NCBI GenBank assembly: GCA_011390805.1
Contig: JAABRT010000028.1
Span: 1 to 39,586 of the forward strand
Source of the DNA: Gemmatimonas sp.
GTDB taxonomy: Bacteria > Gemmatimonadota > Gemmatimonadetes > Gemmatimonadales > Gemmatimonadaceae
Direction of reading: 5' to 3'
Length of the DNA stretch: 39,586 bases
Shown here: in pieces, positions 29,437 to 36,974 of the stretch
How the letters are laid out: each line of letters starts with the position of its first letter
Position numbering within the stretch: position 1 is the stretch's first letter
Translations under genes and position numbers: made by a program
Notes under the pieces: model-generated
What the model was told of the DNA's origin: nothing
The model's database searches: none
The model's input: only the letters and a program-made list of their open reading frames with translations

Positions 29437-31045
29437 CGTCTCCGGCAGCGCTGCGAATCATGGCGCGCTCGCGCTCATCCTGTCGCGCGGCCATCATACG
29501 AATCGGCACCAGCACCGCCGCTGTCAGCGGCACCGCGACCATGAGTCCGATAAAACCGAACAGCACTGCCATCAGCGCCTGCGCAACGAGCGTGATAGCC
29601 GGTGGCAAATCGATTTCGCCCCGCATGAGCGCCGGTATGAGAAGGTTGTTTTCGACAAACTGAATGGCCCAGTAGGCGAAAAGAACCAGCAATGCCTTCT
29701 GCGGCGAATCAATGAATCCCATGGCGATCGCAGGAATCGCCGCCAGCACTGGTCCCACGGTTGGTACGAACTCCAGTACGCCGGCAATAAGTCCAAGTGC
29801 GAACGGTGCGCGCACATCGAGCAACAGCAGCGCTACGGTAGACACCGCGCCAATCACGACCATCGCGATGAGCTGTGTAACCAGCCATTTGCGCAACACG
29901 TTTGCCATTTCCGTCATCACCACCCGCACGTGTGCTCTGTGTTCGGCAGGCACGACAGCCAGTATCCAGTTGCGATACACCATCGGCTCGGCGCCAATGT
30001 AAATGGCCAGAAACATCACCAGCACGAGTCCACCGAGTGCGGCAATGGTGCCCGTCACCAGAGAAAACAGCTGACGTGATGAGCCGGCCAGTCCCGATGA
30101 GAGTCGCCGCTGCAGCATCTCACTGCGCGATGGTTCACGCGGACCGGCCACGACGCCACTTGCAAGAATTTCTTCACGTGCACGACGCGCAGCTTCGGCT
30201 ACGTTGCGTTCGTTGATACGACGCAAGCTGTCACGCAGAAATGTGGTGCGCGCCTCAAGCTCGGCGTCGAGATCGATCTCCTGCGACAACAGCGCCGTGT
30301 CGCCCAGTATGCCGGTGCGACGCAGGCTGTCCACGAGCATGGTGTCGCGCGTATCAAGAAACGGTGCGGAGGGCCTGAACAGTCCCGAGTCGGGAGATCG
30401 TGGGCGAGGTGCGCGCGCGTTGAGCGTGTCGGAAATGGCCCGTGAGATTTCGGCCAATGTTGCAGTGGCCACCGAATCGAGCATCGGCGGAGGCGCGAGC
30501 GGCCGCGGCGCCGGAGTGCGTGGCCGTGGCGCTGCCGGGGCCGCGCTGCTGTCGGTCAGTGAGTCTGCTGTGGCGGCAGAGTCGGACAGCGTGTCGGCAG
30601 GCGCCCGCAGAAACGGATCGAGAAAGCCGAACTCCGACTGGTCAACCAGTGACTGAATCTTGTCCAGCGCTTCCGGGAGTTCGCGGCGGATTTCGCGGGC
30701 CTGGGCGCTGATCGTCGGGAAAAGCAGGCTGAAGAGCAGGGCAAAAAGACCCACGGTACCGAAGACGAGCAGCGCAGATGCAATGCCGCGACGTACTCCG
30801 AATTTTGAGAGCCAATCCACACCACTGGCTACCGCAACGCCAAACAGGATCCCGAGGAAAACAACGAATACGAGCAGGTTGGCGGTCCAGAGCAGCAACA
30901 GACCGAGCCATATACCGATCACAATCATGGCAGCACGCGCCACCTGACCGGATCGCCAGCGGTCGGCTGAGCGTGACGGCTCGGTGGAGCTTTCCGGGGT
31001 TGGCCCCTGAGATGGACCCGTCGGCGGCGGCGTGGTGTCTGGCAT
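29426..31045 (-). CDS. AI-2E family transporter (PerM/YdiK-like) with large insert
   Basis: From the ATG at 31045 the product has 539 residues; the family is usually about 350. Helices near residues 38-52, 55-75 and 88-110 are followed by a ~170-residue segment (137-310) rich in Pro, Ala, Asp, Ser and Thr, then the conserved C-terminal half (LVTGTIAALGGLVLVMFLAIYI ... GVLEFVPTVGPVLAAIPA ... WAIQFVENNLLIPALM). The family includes the AI-2 exporter TqsA and Na+/H+ antiporters, so the substrate is open. The insert falls in the region normally facing outside and looks disordered with two amphipathic helices. A Pro/Ser-rich N-terminal tail also precedes the first helix. Confidence 0.88.
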   Translation of the reverse strand: MPDTTPPPTGPSQGPTPESSTEPSRSADRWRSGQVARAAMIVIGIWLGLLLLWTANLLVFVVFLGILFGVAVASGVDWLSKFGVRRGIASALLVFGTVGLFALLFSLLFPTISAQAREIRRELPEALDKIQSLVDQSEFGFLDPFLRAPADTLSDSAATADSLTDSSAAPAAPRPRTPAPRPLAPPPMLDSVATATLAEISRAISDTLNARAPRPRSPDSGLFRPSAPFLDTRDTMLVDSLRRTGILGDTALLSQEIDLDAELEARTTFLRDSLRRINERNVAEAARRAREEILASGVVAGPREPSRSEMLQRRLSSGLAGSSRQLFSLVTGTIAALGGLVLVMFLAIYIGAEPMVYRNWILAVVPAEHRAHVRVVMTEMANVLRKWLVTQLIAMVVIGAVSTVALLLLDVRAPFALGLIAGVLEFVPTVGPVLAAIPAIAMGFIDSPQKALLVLFAYWAIQFVENNLLIPALMRGEIDLPPAITLVAQALMAVLFGFIGLMVAVPLTAAVLVPIRMMAARQDERERAMIRSAAGDVAP

Positions 31046-31183
31046 TGTGATGGTAATCCTCAGCGGCCAGCCCTGCGAAGCAAGGGCAAACCGCACAATC
31101 CACGATCCCCCGTACACTCCGTGCTGCCATCAGCGTAGCTTGGAGGCAGGCGCGTACGACGCGCGCCCTTTGCCGAGACTCCT

Positions 31184-32479
31184 GTGCCCGAAGCCGCACC
31201 GCTCTACCTTGACTCCGCCGAAGCGGTTGACCGATTTCTTGCTGAACTTGGTCAACCGGCCGCCATCGCCATCGATACCGAGGGCGCCAGCTTCCATAAA
31301 TTTGTTGACCGCATTTATCTGCTGCAGCTCTCCACCGAGCAGCGACACGCGGTCATCGATCCGCTGCCCATAGGCACGCCCGAACGCCTGGGCCGTCTGC
31401 TGCAGGACCGGAAGGTGGAAGTGGTGCTGCACGACGCCGATTACGACCTGCGGCTGTTGCGGCAGGATTACGGCTGGGCGGTGAACTCGCTCTTTGACAC
31501 ACGTGTGGCCTCACAGCTCATCGGCCTGCGTGCGTTTGGGCTGGCGGCGCTGCTGGAGCAGTACTTCGGCATCAAGCTCGACAAAAAACATCAGCGTGCC
31601 GACTGGTCCATGCGACCACTTTCGGCCGACATGCTGGAGTACGCGGCACACGATACGCGCTGGCTGCTGGATCTGCGGTCGCGTTTGCGCAACGAGCTGG
31701 AAAAGCGCGGGCGCTGGCATTGGGCGCAGGAGGAGTTTGCGCGCGCCGAGGGAACGCAGTGGACGCCCGACGAAAGTGGGCAGGCATTCATGAAGATGAA
31801 AGGCGCCCGTGATCTGAACCGCCGCGAGCTGGCGCGCTTGAAGGAGCTGGTGTTGTGGCGCGATTCCATCGCGCGCGATCTCGACCGCGCGACGTTCAGA
31901 GTGGTGGGCAACGAAGTACTGTTGGAGCTTACCCGGACCGATGTGACCACGGCGGGCGATCTCACGCGCGTCAAGGGGTTTCCCCGCTCCATGTCCGAAT
32001 CGCGCATGGCCGGTGTGCTGGCGGCGCTGGAGCGCGGCAACGCAGTGCCTGACGCCGAACTGCCGCGTTTCCCCAAGGCGGTGCGCTGGGACCGCGATCC
32101 CGATTTTGACGACCGCGTAGGCCGATTGAAGGCGGTGCGTGATGCCGCGGCCACCAGACTGGAGCTCGATCCCGGCGTGCTGTGCTCGCGGGACCGTATG
32201 GAGACGGTGGCCCGCAAGATGCCAGGCTCGTTGGAAGCGTTCGAGGAGATTCCCGAGCTGCGCAAATGGCAGGTGGAAGTACTTGGCGAAGGATTCCTCA
32301 AAGCGCTCAAGTCGGGTGGTGGCAGTGCAGCCAAGGGTTCCGCGGCTGCGGGCGGTTCAGCCAAGGGCGCCGCGTCCGCGGGCAGTGCAACGGGCAAGGG
32401 GCAGAGCGCCAAGCCGGCCACCAAGCCGCGTGCGGCGGCCCCGTCCGACGACGACTCGCCGTACCGAACGGACGGCTGA
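31184..32479 (+). CDS. rnd: Ribonuclease D
   Basis: The GTG at 31184 starts a 431-residue protein with the DEDDy 3'-5' exonuclease domain: Asp31 and Glu33 (AIDTEGAS), Asp88 (HDADYDLRLL), Tyr153 and Asp157 (YAAHDTRWL). An HRDC domain (~205-290, AFMKMKGARDLNRRELARLKEL ...) follows, then a second helical region to ~375. The C-terminal ~55 residues are a Gly/Ala/Ser/Lys low-complexity tail. RNase D trims tRNA precursors and other small RNAs. No strong ribosome-binding site precedes the GTG. A hairpin with a T-run directly follows the stop. Confidence 0.92.
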   Translation: MPEAAPLYLDSAEAVDRFLAELGQPAAIAIDTEGASFHKFVDRIYLLQLSTEQRHAVIDPLPIGTPERLGRLLQDRKVEVVLHDADYDLRLLRQDYGWAVNSLFDTRVASQLIGLRAFGLAALLEQYFGIKLDKKHQRADWSMRPLSADMLEYAAHDTRWLLDLRSRLRNELEKRGRWHWAQEEFARAEGTQWTPDESGQAFMKMKGARDLNRRELARLKELVLWRDSIARDLDRATFRVVGNEVLLELTRTDVTTAGDLTRVKGFPRSMSESRMAGVLAALERGNAVPDAELPRFPKAVRWDRDPDFDDRVGRLKAVRDAAATRLELDPGVLCSRDRMETVARKMPGSLEAFEEIPELRKWQVEVLGEGFLKALKSGGGSAAKGSAAAGGSAKGAASAGSATGKGQSAKPATKPRAAAPSDDDSPYRTDG

Positions 32480-32480
32480 G

Positions 32481-32503
32481 GGCGCGCGTTCGCGCGGTTT
32501 TTT
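32481..32503 (+). terminator. Intrinsic terminator after rnd
   Basis: GCGCG (32482-32486) pairs with CGCGC (32491-32495) around a 4-base loop and is followed by six T residues (32498-32503), two bases after the rnd stop. Confidence 0.7.
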
Positions 32504-32783
32504 GGCCAGGTCACGGAACCCGCGCGAAAAGCAATATTGCTGTTGCAGGCACGCAACGCTTGCTGTGGTGTGGCGACGGTGCAACGGTTCGTATAGTTCG
32601 TCTCCGAGCGGGTTTAGGCTGTTCTGGAATATGGAAACTGTTGTCAGAAATAGACTTGTGATGGCAGATAGGAAAACAGAGCAGAAAAGTGCGGCGGCAC
32701 GATGGCTGCAATAGCAATGGGCAATCGGGGGCGAGTTCATCCGTTGCCTTGCGATTGTCTCCTGCGTGAGAGGGATTCCTGCC
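32504..32783. other. Intergenic region before the lspA-like gene, AT-richer than surroundings
   Basis: These 280 bases contain no convincing gene. The part 32620-32700 is visibly poorer in G+C than the rest of the window. An ATG at 32631 opens a 27-codon frame ending at 32714 with a charged product, but no ribosome-binding site supports it. GAGGG at 32770-32774 serves the next gene. Confidence 0.4.
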
Positions 32784-33338
32784 ATGACGCCAGTCCTCAG
32801 CTCTGCTCCCAATGTGCGTGACCGTCACGCTGTTGCACTGCGATTTGTGGCGTGGGCCGCAGCTGCGGTGATTGCCGACCTGGGCACCAAGTATTGGGCC
32901 GTGGCGTCGTTGAGTGATCGCACGGTGGTGTTGAGCGACTGGTTTTCGCTCATGCTCGTGTTCAACACGGGAGTGGCGGGCGGCGCGTCGATCGGCCCGT
33001 ACACGTGGGCCTTCAACGTGATCTCAACGCTGGCGACCGTGGCGCTGGTGGTAAGCGTTGTACTGCCGCTGGCCCGGGTAGACGGTCGCGCTGCCATGGC
33101 CATGGGACTCATCGCCGGCGGTGCATCAGGGAATCTGGCCAGCCTGCTCGGCGAGCCGCGCGGCGTCCCCGACTTTCTGGCGCAGCAGGTCGGCGAGTCG
33201 ATCCTCGTCTACAACGTGGCCGACATCGCCCTCTGGATCGGTGCCGCCATCCTGGTCCCCGTCACCATCGGCCTCGTGAAAGCCGTTCGAGCCGAGCGCG
33301 CCCAGCGCGCCATGTCAGGCCGCGTAGTCAGCGCCTGA
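32784..33338 (+). CDS. Divergent signal peptidase II (LspA)-like protein
   Basis: The ATG at 32784 has AGGG nine bases upstream. The 184-residue protein has four probable helices (~20-38, 75-97, 103-118, 142-165). LspA features are present: IADLGTKYW (family DxxTK), FNTGVAGGAS (family NxGxAF), and the two catalytic aspartates, Asp130 in GVPDFL and Asp147 in YNVADIAL. Other positions deviate: the family's GGAxGNxxDR reads GGASGNLASL, so the usual DR is lost, and the NxGxAF motif has Gly for Phe. LspA cleaves the signal from diacylglyceryl-prolipoproteins. This may be the genome's LspA in divergent form or a paralogue. Confidence 0.75.
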   Translation: MTPVLSSAPNVRDRHAVALRFVAWAAAAVIADLGTKYWAVASLSDRTVVLSDWFSLMLVFNTGVAGGASIGPYTWAFNVISTLATVALVVSVVLPLARVDGRAAMAMGLIAGGASGNLASLLGEPRGVPDFLAQQVGESILVYNVADIALWIGAAILVPVTIGLVKAVRAERAQRAMSGRVVSA

Positions 33339-33466
33339 GCAAACTGCCGGACCACAGACCGCAGCTTCGCAGAGAACCACAACGACTTTTTTTGCGGTAC
33401 TCTGTTGCAGTTCCACCCAAAAAATCTTCCGCGGCCTACCCACATCGGGGTAACGAGCACGCAGTT
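33339..33466. other. Intergenic, nothing recognised apart from a T7 run
   Basis: Between the lspA-like stop and the tandem repeat. A run of seven T (33387-33393) follows ACCACAACGAC without a clear stem before it, so I do not call a terminator. GCGG and related words of the interspersed repeat begin to appear near 33430. Confidence 0.3.
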
Positions 33467-33585
33467 CTCCGCGACTCCGTGCCTCAGCGGTCTACCGCCC
33501 TCCGCGTCTCCGTGCCTCCGCGGTCTGCCGCCCTCCGCGTCCTCCGCGCCTTCGCGGTCTGCTTGTCCTCCGCGTCCTCCGCGGA
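33467..33585. repeat. Tandem block of a CTCCGCG..TCCGTGCCTCCGCGGT repeat (~3.5 units)
   Basis: Units start at 33467, 33500, 33533 and 33568 (33-35 bp each, last one truncated). Each begins CTCCGCG, contains a second CTCCG(T/C)G-like word, and the first three end in GCGGTCT. Units are contiguous, so this is not a CRISPR array. A related single copy lies at 13951-13978. The block sits in the convergent gap before the MIP18 gene. Confidence 0.85.
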
Positions 33586-33590
33586 TCCTG

Positions 33591-34055
33591 CTAGAACCCC
33601 ATGTAGGCCCGCACACGCGGCTCAATGCGCTCCGGGGTCCAGGCAGGACTCCACACCAGATTCACCACCGCCTCGCCAATACCGGGCAGCGTCTTGAGCT
33701 CCTTCTCCGCCTCGCCCATGATTTCCGGGCCGGACGGGCAGCCGGGTGAGGTGAGCGACATGTCCACCCGCACATCGTTTCCAACCACGACCACGTCGTA
33801 CACGAGGCCCAGGTCAACGATGTTGAGGTTGAGCTCCGGATCCTTGACCCGCCGCAACACCAGGCGCGCCTGATCAGGGGTGAATGCCGACGGTGCGCCA
33901 TCTGCCGAGGCCTGCGCCGTAGCGTCAGACGCCGCGTCGGTTGCGCTTCCCGACTCCGGGGAAGTGTGTGCCTGCGACGCGCCTGAAGTCTCGGTCTGCG
34001 TCTCAGCGGTTGGCTCGCCCGTGGGCAGCGTCGGGGTATCGGAGGTGTTTTCCAT
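33591..34055 (-). CDS. MIP18/DUF59-family protein (SufT/PaaD-like)
   Basis: The 154-residue protein has an N-terminal ~55-residue tail of Thr, Ser, Ala, Asp and Glu, then a MIP18 (DUF59) domain: ARLVLRRVKDPELNLNIVDLGLVYDV, the Cys-containing TSPGCPSGPEIMGEAEKEL and a closing VNLVWSPAWTPERI. Family members act in Fe-S protein maturation (SufT, CIA2) or in phenylacetate oxygenase maturation (PaaD). The invariant Asp of DPE and the Cys of SPGCP are present. No Fe-S gene is adjacent; the suf operon is 8 kb away. The acidic tail is unusual for the family. Confidence 0.88.
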   Translation of the reverse strand: MENTSDTPTLPTGEPTAETQTETSGASQAHTSPESGSATDAASDATAQASADGAPSAFTPDQARLVLRRVKDPELNLNIVDLGLVYDVVVVGNDVRVDMSLTSPGCPSGPEIMGEAEKELKTLPGIGEAVVNLVWSPAWTPERIEPRVRAYMGF

Positions 34056-34109
34056 ATCACCAAGATAGCACGATCGGCCGGCGAGCGGTTCCCCGTTTAC
34101 TGACAGCTG

Positions 34110-34141
34110 CTCACGCCACAGGCTCTCCCGCCTGGCGTGAG
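34110..34141. terminator. Hairpin between the serine hydrolase and MIP18 genes
   Basis: CTCACGCCA (34110-34118) pairs perfectly with TGGCGTGAG (34133-34141) around a 14-base loop; pairing continues outward imperfectly. It lies 14 bases after the serine hydrolase stop on the minus strand. There is no T-run, so it may be a Rho-dependent or processing element rather than an intrinsic terminator. Confidence 0.45.
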
Positions 34142-34155
34142 GCTGCGGGCTTCCG

Positions 34156-35436
34156 CTACTTCTTGCGACGCACCGGGCGACGAGCCGAACGGAGTGGCGT
34201 GTTCCAGTTCACCTGCTTGTCGGCGCGGAAGGCGACAGGCATGGCCCGTACACCAACGGGATCATCCATGATCGCCAGCACTGCGGCATCCGCGAGATCG
34301 TGGCGCACGTCCATGATGACGGTGGCCGCACGGCGCGCCTTGGGGGCGTGCACGCGGTTGCTGAGCAGGATCACGAACATGTCATGATCGGGATCGAGCC
34401 AGAGCGAGGTGCCGGTGTATCCCGTGTGTCCGTAGGCGCGCGACGTGAGGTACTTGCCACATCCGCCCTCTCCTTCGCACGTGTCCCATCCCAGGGCCCG
34501 ACGGCCCGCAGTGCGCCGGGTGAAGCGGGCCACCGTGGAGTCTGACACCAGGCGCACGTCACCGTACTGTCCCCCCTGCAGCAGCATCTGCGCGAACACC
34601 GAAAGGTCGGCGGCGGTGCTGAACAAGCCGGCGTGACCGGCCACGCCTCCCAGACGGTACGCATTTTCGTCGTGCACTTCACCGCGCAGCGGATAGCCGC
34701 GGGGCGGCGACACTTCGGTGGGTGCGATGCGACTGACCATATTCGCCGCCGGCCGGAAGCCGGTTTTATTCATGCCCAGCGGCTGGAAGATTCGCGTGGA
34801 CGCAAAATCGGCAAACGGCTCGCCGGACACCGCCTCCACGATAAAAGCCAGCAACATCGGACCCAGGTCGGAATACTCATAGACCTTGCCCGGGACATTG
34901 CGCACCGGCGCGGCAAGCACCGCTTCGCGAGCTGCGGCCGCGCTGTTGTATTTGCGCCAGAGCTCAAGGCCCGCCGGCAATCCGGCACGGTGCGTGAGCA
35001 GGTGCGAAATGGTGACCGCGTCGCGATGCCCGCCAGTGAACTCAGGCAGGTATCGGGAAATCGGCGTGTCGAGTTCGACCTTGCCCTGATCGTACAGGAT
35101 CATGATGGACGTGGTGGTGGCCACCACTTTCGTGAGCGACGCCAGGTCGTACACCGTTTCATCAGGTGAGACCGCGGCGCTGCCGTTACGCCAGTCGAGC
35201 GTTCCAAAACCGCGCGAGAACACCGCGTAGCCCTTTCGACCCACGACAACCGAAGCGCCCGGATAGCCACCCGCGGTCACTCCACGTTTCACGATTCGAT
35301 CGATCGTCAGCATGCGTTCCGCTGACATCCCCACTGCCGCCGGCACAGCCGTAGGCAGCCCGTCGTCAATACGACGGGCAGTCGTGGCGGTGACGTCGGC
35401 TACGGCAAACGTCAAAAGCGCGGAAAGCAAAACCAC
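34156..35436 (-). CDS. Class C beta-lactamase-like serine hydrolase (exported)
   Basis: The 426-residue protein belongs to the beta-lactamase/DD-peptidase superfamily (COG1680). Catalytic motifs are Ser100-x-x-Lys103 (ASLTKV), Tyr188-Ser-Asp (EYSDLG) and His-Thr-Gly 337-339 (GHTGYTG). The segment HDENAYRLGGVAGHAGLFST is shared with PBP4B/EstB-like and NagZ-linked hydrolases rather than AmpC. A short signal-like hydrophobic stretch starts at residue 2. The frame has only GTG 35436 as a plausible start. The likely substrate is a cell-wall peptide, a cyclic amide or an ester; true beta-lactam hydrolysis is not implied. The C-terminus is basic (ending RRPVRRKK). It is divergent from the ECF sigma gene. 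Confidence 0.87.
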   Translation of the reverse strand: MVLLSALLTFAVADVTATTARRIDDGLPTAVPAAVGMSAERMLTIDRIVKRGVTAGGYPGASVVVGRKGYAVFSRGFGTLDWRNGSAAVSPDETVYDLASLTKVVATTTSIMILYDQGKVELDTPISRYLPEFTGGHRDAVTISHLLTHRAGLPAGLELWRKYNSAAAAREAVLAAPVRNVPGKVYEYSDLGPMLLAFIVEAVSGEPFADFASTRIFQPLGMNKTGFRPAANMVSRIAPTEVSPPRGYPLRGEVHDENAYRLGGVAGHAGLFSTAADLSVFAQMLLQGGQYGDVRLVSDSTVARFTRRTAGRRALGWDTCEGEGGCGKYLTSRAYGHTGYTGTSLWLDPDHDMFVILLSNRVHAPKARRAATVIMDVRHDLADAAVLAIMDDPVGVRAMPVAFRADKQVNWNTPLRSARRPVRRKK

Positions 35437-35462
35437 CGGGCGACTCTCGGATGGTGAGGAAA

Positions 35463-35482
35463 GAACGTGTGTCTCTACGTTC
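35463..35482. promoter_or_regulatory. Inverted repeat GAACGT-N8-ACGTTC in divergent promoter region
   Basis: A perfect 6+6 palindrome with an 8-base spacer lies 27 bases upstream of the serine hydrolase start and about 245 bases upstream of the ECF sigma start. Size and position suit a dimeric regulator's operator; no regulator can be named. Confidence 0.4.
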
Positions 35483-35607
35483 CAGACAGTATCGGCGGGT
35501 AAACGTCACAGCTGAACGCTCATTCACTCTGGGTGTATCGAAGCGATCCGTCAACCCATTCCAACCCCATCCACATCATTTCGTTGCCGGTAGCACGCGT
35601 GAATTGG

Positions 35608-35666
35608 CTGCGGCGCGTTGCCGATGGCGCGGGTTCATACGCCCTGCGGCGCGTTGCCGATGGCGC
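35608..35666. repeat. 23-bp perfect direct repeat, 36-bp period
   Basis: CTGCGGCGCGTTGCCGATGG plus CGC occurs at 35608-35630 and 35644-35666, with a partial third unit (CCTGCGGCAAC) after. The period is 36 bp. It lies in the leader region of the ECF sigma gene and, being a multiple of three, keeps the frame open without implying coding. Confidence 0.8.
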
Positions 35667-35726
35667 CGGGGCCCGCGCCCTGCGGCAACCTTCTCCGCCG
35701 GAATCGTGACTCACCCGACAGAGCCC

Positions 35727-36299
35727 ATGGAAACCGACGCCGCTGTTGTACGCCGAGCAATAGAGGGAGACGAGCGCGCCATGCGATGGCTGTGGAATCA
35801 ACACAGCGCGCATGTTGATGCGATCGTGCGCCGTCTCGCCGGTGATCCGGATCTGGCGCAGGATGTGGCGCAGGAAGTTTGGATTCAGATCTTCCGGGCA
35901 CTGCCGTCTTGGCGTGGTGATTCGAAGTTCAGCACGTGGCTGCACCGGGTGGCCGTAAACCGCTCGCTCAACGCGCTCCGCCGAAGCCGGCGGCTGGCCA
36001 CCATTGAATCGCCCATCGACGAACATTCGGCGATTGTCACTCACGACGAGGCCGAACGGTCAATGCTGGCGAGTACGATCGACGAAGCGGCACAACAGCT
36101 TGCACCGGGCGCACGGACCGTGTTCTACCTGCACGATGTGGAAGGTTACACGCACGAGGAAATCGCCAGCGAGTTGGGCATCACGGCCGGCGGTTCCAAA
36201 TCACAGCTGTTCAAGGCGCGCGCCAAGCTCCGCAAGTTGCTGGCGCCGCTGCTCGACGTCTCAGACGCTGCACCCGAGAATACGTATGCGACACCTTGA
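35727..36299 (+). CDS. ECF-subfamily RNA polymerase sigma factor
   Basis: From the ATG at 35727 the product has 190 residues: region sigma2 at ~6-88 (AIEGDERAMRWLWNQHSAHV ... DLAQDVAQEVWIQIFRALPSW, then KFSTWLHRVAVNRSLNALRR) and region sigma4 at ~118-172 (LAPGARTVFYLHDVEGYTHEEIASELGI ... KSQLFKARAKLRKLL). An alternative GTG at 35706 adds 7 residues; further upstream the frame runs through direct repeats and is not coding. The downstream gene overlaps by 14 bases and encodes a zinc-finger anti-sigma factor, so this sigma is held inactive at the membrane until an envelope signal arrives. Confidence 0.93.
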   Translation: METDAAVVRRAIEGDERAMRWLWNQHSAHVDAIVRRLAGDPDLAQDVAQEVWIQIFRALPSWRGDSKFSTWLHRVAVNRSLNALRRSRRLATIESPIDEHSAIVTHDEAERSMLASTIDEAAQQLAPGARTVFYLHDVEGYTHEEIASELGITAGGSKSQLFKARAKLRKLLAPLLDVSDAAPENTYATP

Positions 36300-36972
36300 T
36301 CCCGAGCGCCTCGCGGCGCTGAATGACGAACCACCGACACGCGAAGAGGCGGCGCATCTGGCGCGTTGTGCCGTGTGTGCGCAGGAGCGTGATGCATTTG
36401 CGCAGCTTCGCGCCGTCGCCGCCATGCCTCAGACCTCGCCCGAACCGCCGCTCACACGCTGGGCCACCCTGGCGCCGGCGCTGCAGGCCGAAGGGCTGCT
36501 GGTGCCCGCGCCGGCAAGTCCAGTTGCGGTGTCGGCGCGTCGCCTGCCGGGCTGGCTGCGCGTGGCCGCCACGCTGGCGCTGGTGGCTGGCAGCGCGGCT
36601 GCAGGGCGCGTGAGTGCAGGCACTGATGCTCTGCCCATGGGGACGGTGGCGGTGGTGGCAGACACCAACACGGAAAATGATTTTGAGTCCGTCGCCGACG
36701 CATCGATGGTGCTTGAGCGCGCGCAGCGTGACTATGAGCGCGCGTCGCTCTGGTTGGCATCGCACGACACGACGGTGAATGCGCAGACGGTGTACAAAGC
36801 CCGTCTGGCCGCGCTGGAGCAGATGATGCTTGCCTCGCGGGACGGCCTGTACGCAGCACCGCAGGACCCGCTGCTCAACCAGTACTATCTCGCCGCGTAC
36901 ACAGCGCGCGAGGCCACGCTGCGCCAGCTTGGTGCATCGCTTTCAGTGGATCGTGTCATGGAACGGTTTTGA
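36286..36972 (+). CDS. Membrane-bound zinc-finger anti-sigma factor
   Basis: The ATG at 36286 lies inside the sigma gene (14-base overlap), with a GAGA seven bases before it. The 228-residue product starts with a short anti-sigma domain carrying His24-x3-Cys28-x2-Cys31 (AHLARCAVC), the ZAS zinc motif. One transmembrane helix at ~90-108 (WLRVAATLALVAGSAAAG) is followed by a ~120-residue extracytoplasmic domain rich in charged helices (ASMVLERAQRDYERASLWLAS ... ARLAALEQMMLASRDGLY). It should bind and sequester the ECF sigma encoded just upstream; regulated proteolysis is the usual release mechanism. The extracytoplasmic domain may be the sensor. Confidence 0.9.
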   Translation: MRHLDPERLAALNDEPPTREEAAHLARCAVCAQERDAFAQLRAVAAMPQTSPEPPLTRWATLAPALQAEGLLVPAPASPVAVSARRLPGWLRVAATLALVAGSAAAGRVSAGTDALPMGTVAVVADTNTENDFESVADASMVLERAQRDYERASLWLASHDTTVNAQTVYKARLAALEQMMLASRDGLYAAPQDPLLNQYYLAAYTAREATLRQLGASLSVDRVMERF

Positions 36973-36974
36973 TC

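Noticed and set aside
32631-32714. 27-codon small protein gene
   Set aside because: There is no ribosome-binding site or recognisable feature; lower GC alone is not enough.
33467-33585. CRISPR array
   Set aside because: Units are contiguous with no unique spacers, vary in length and sequence, and no cas genes are near.
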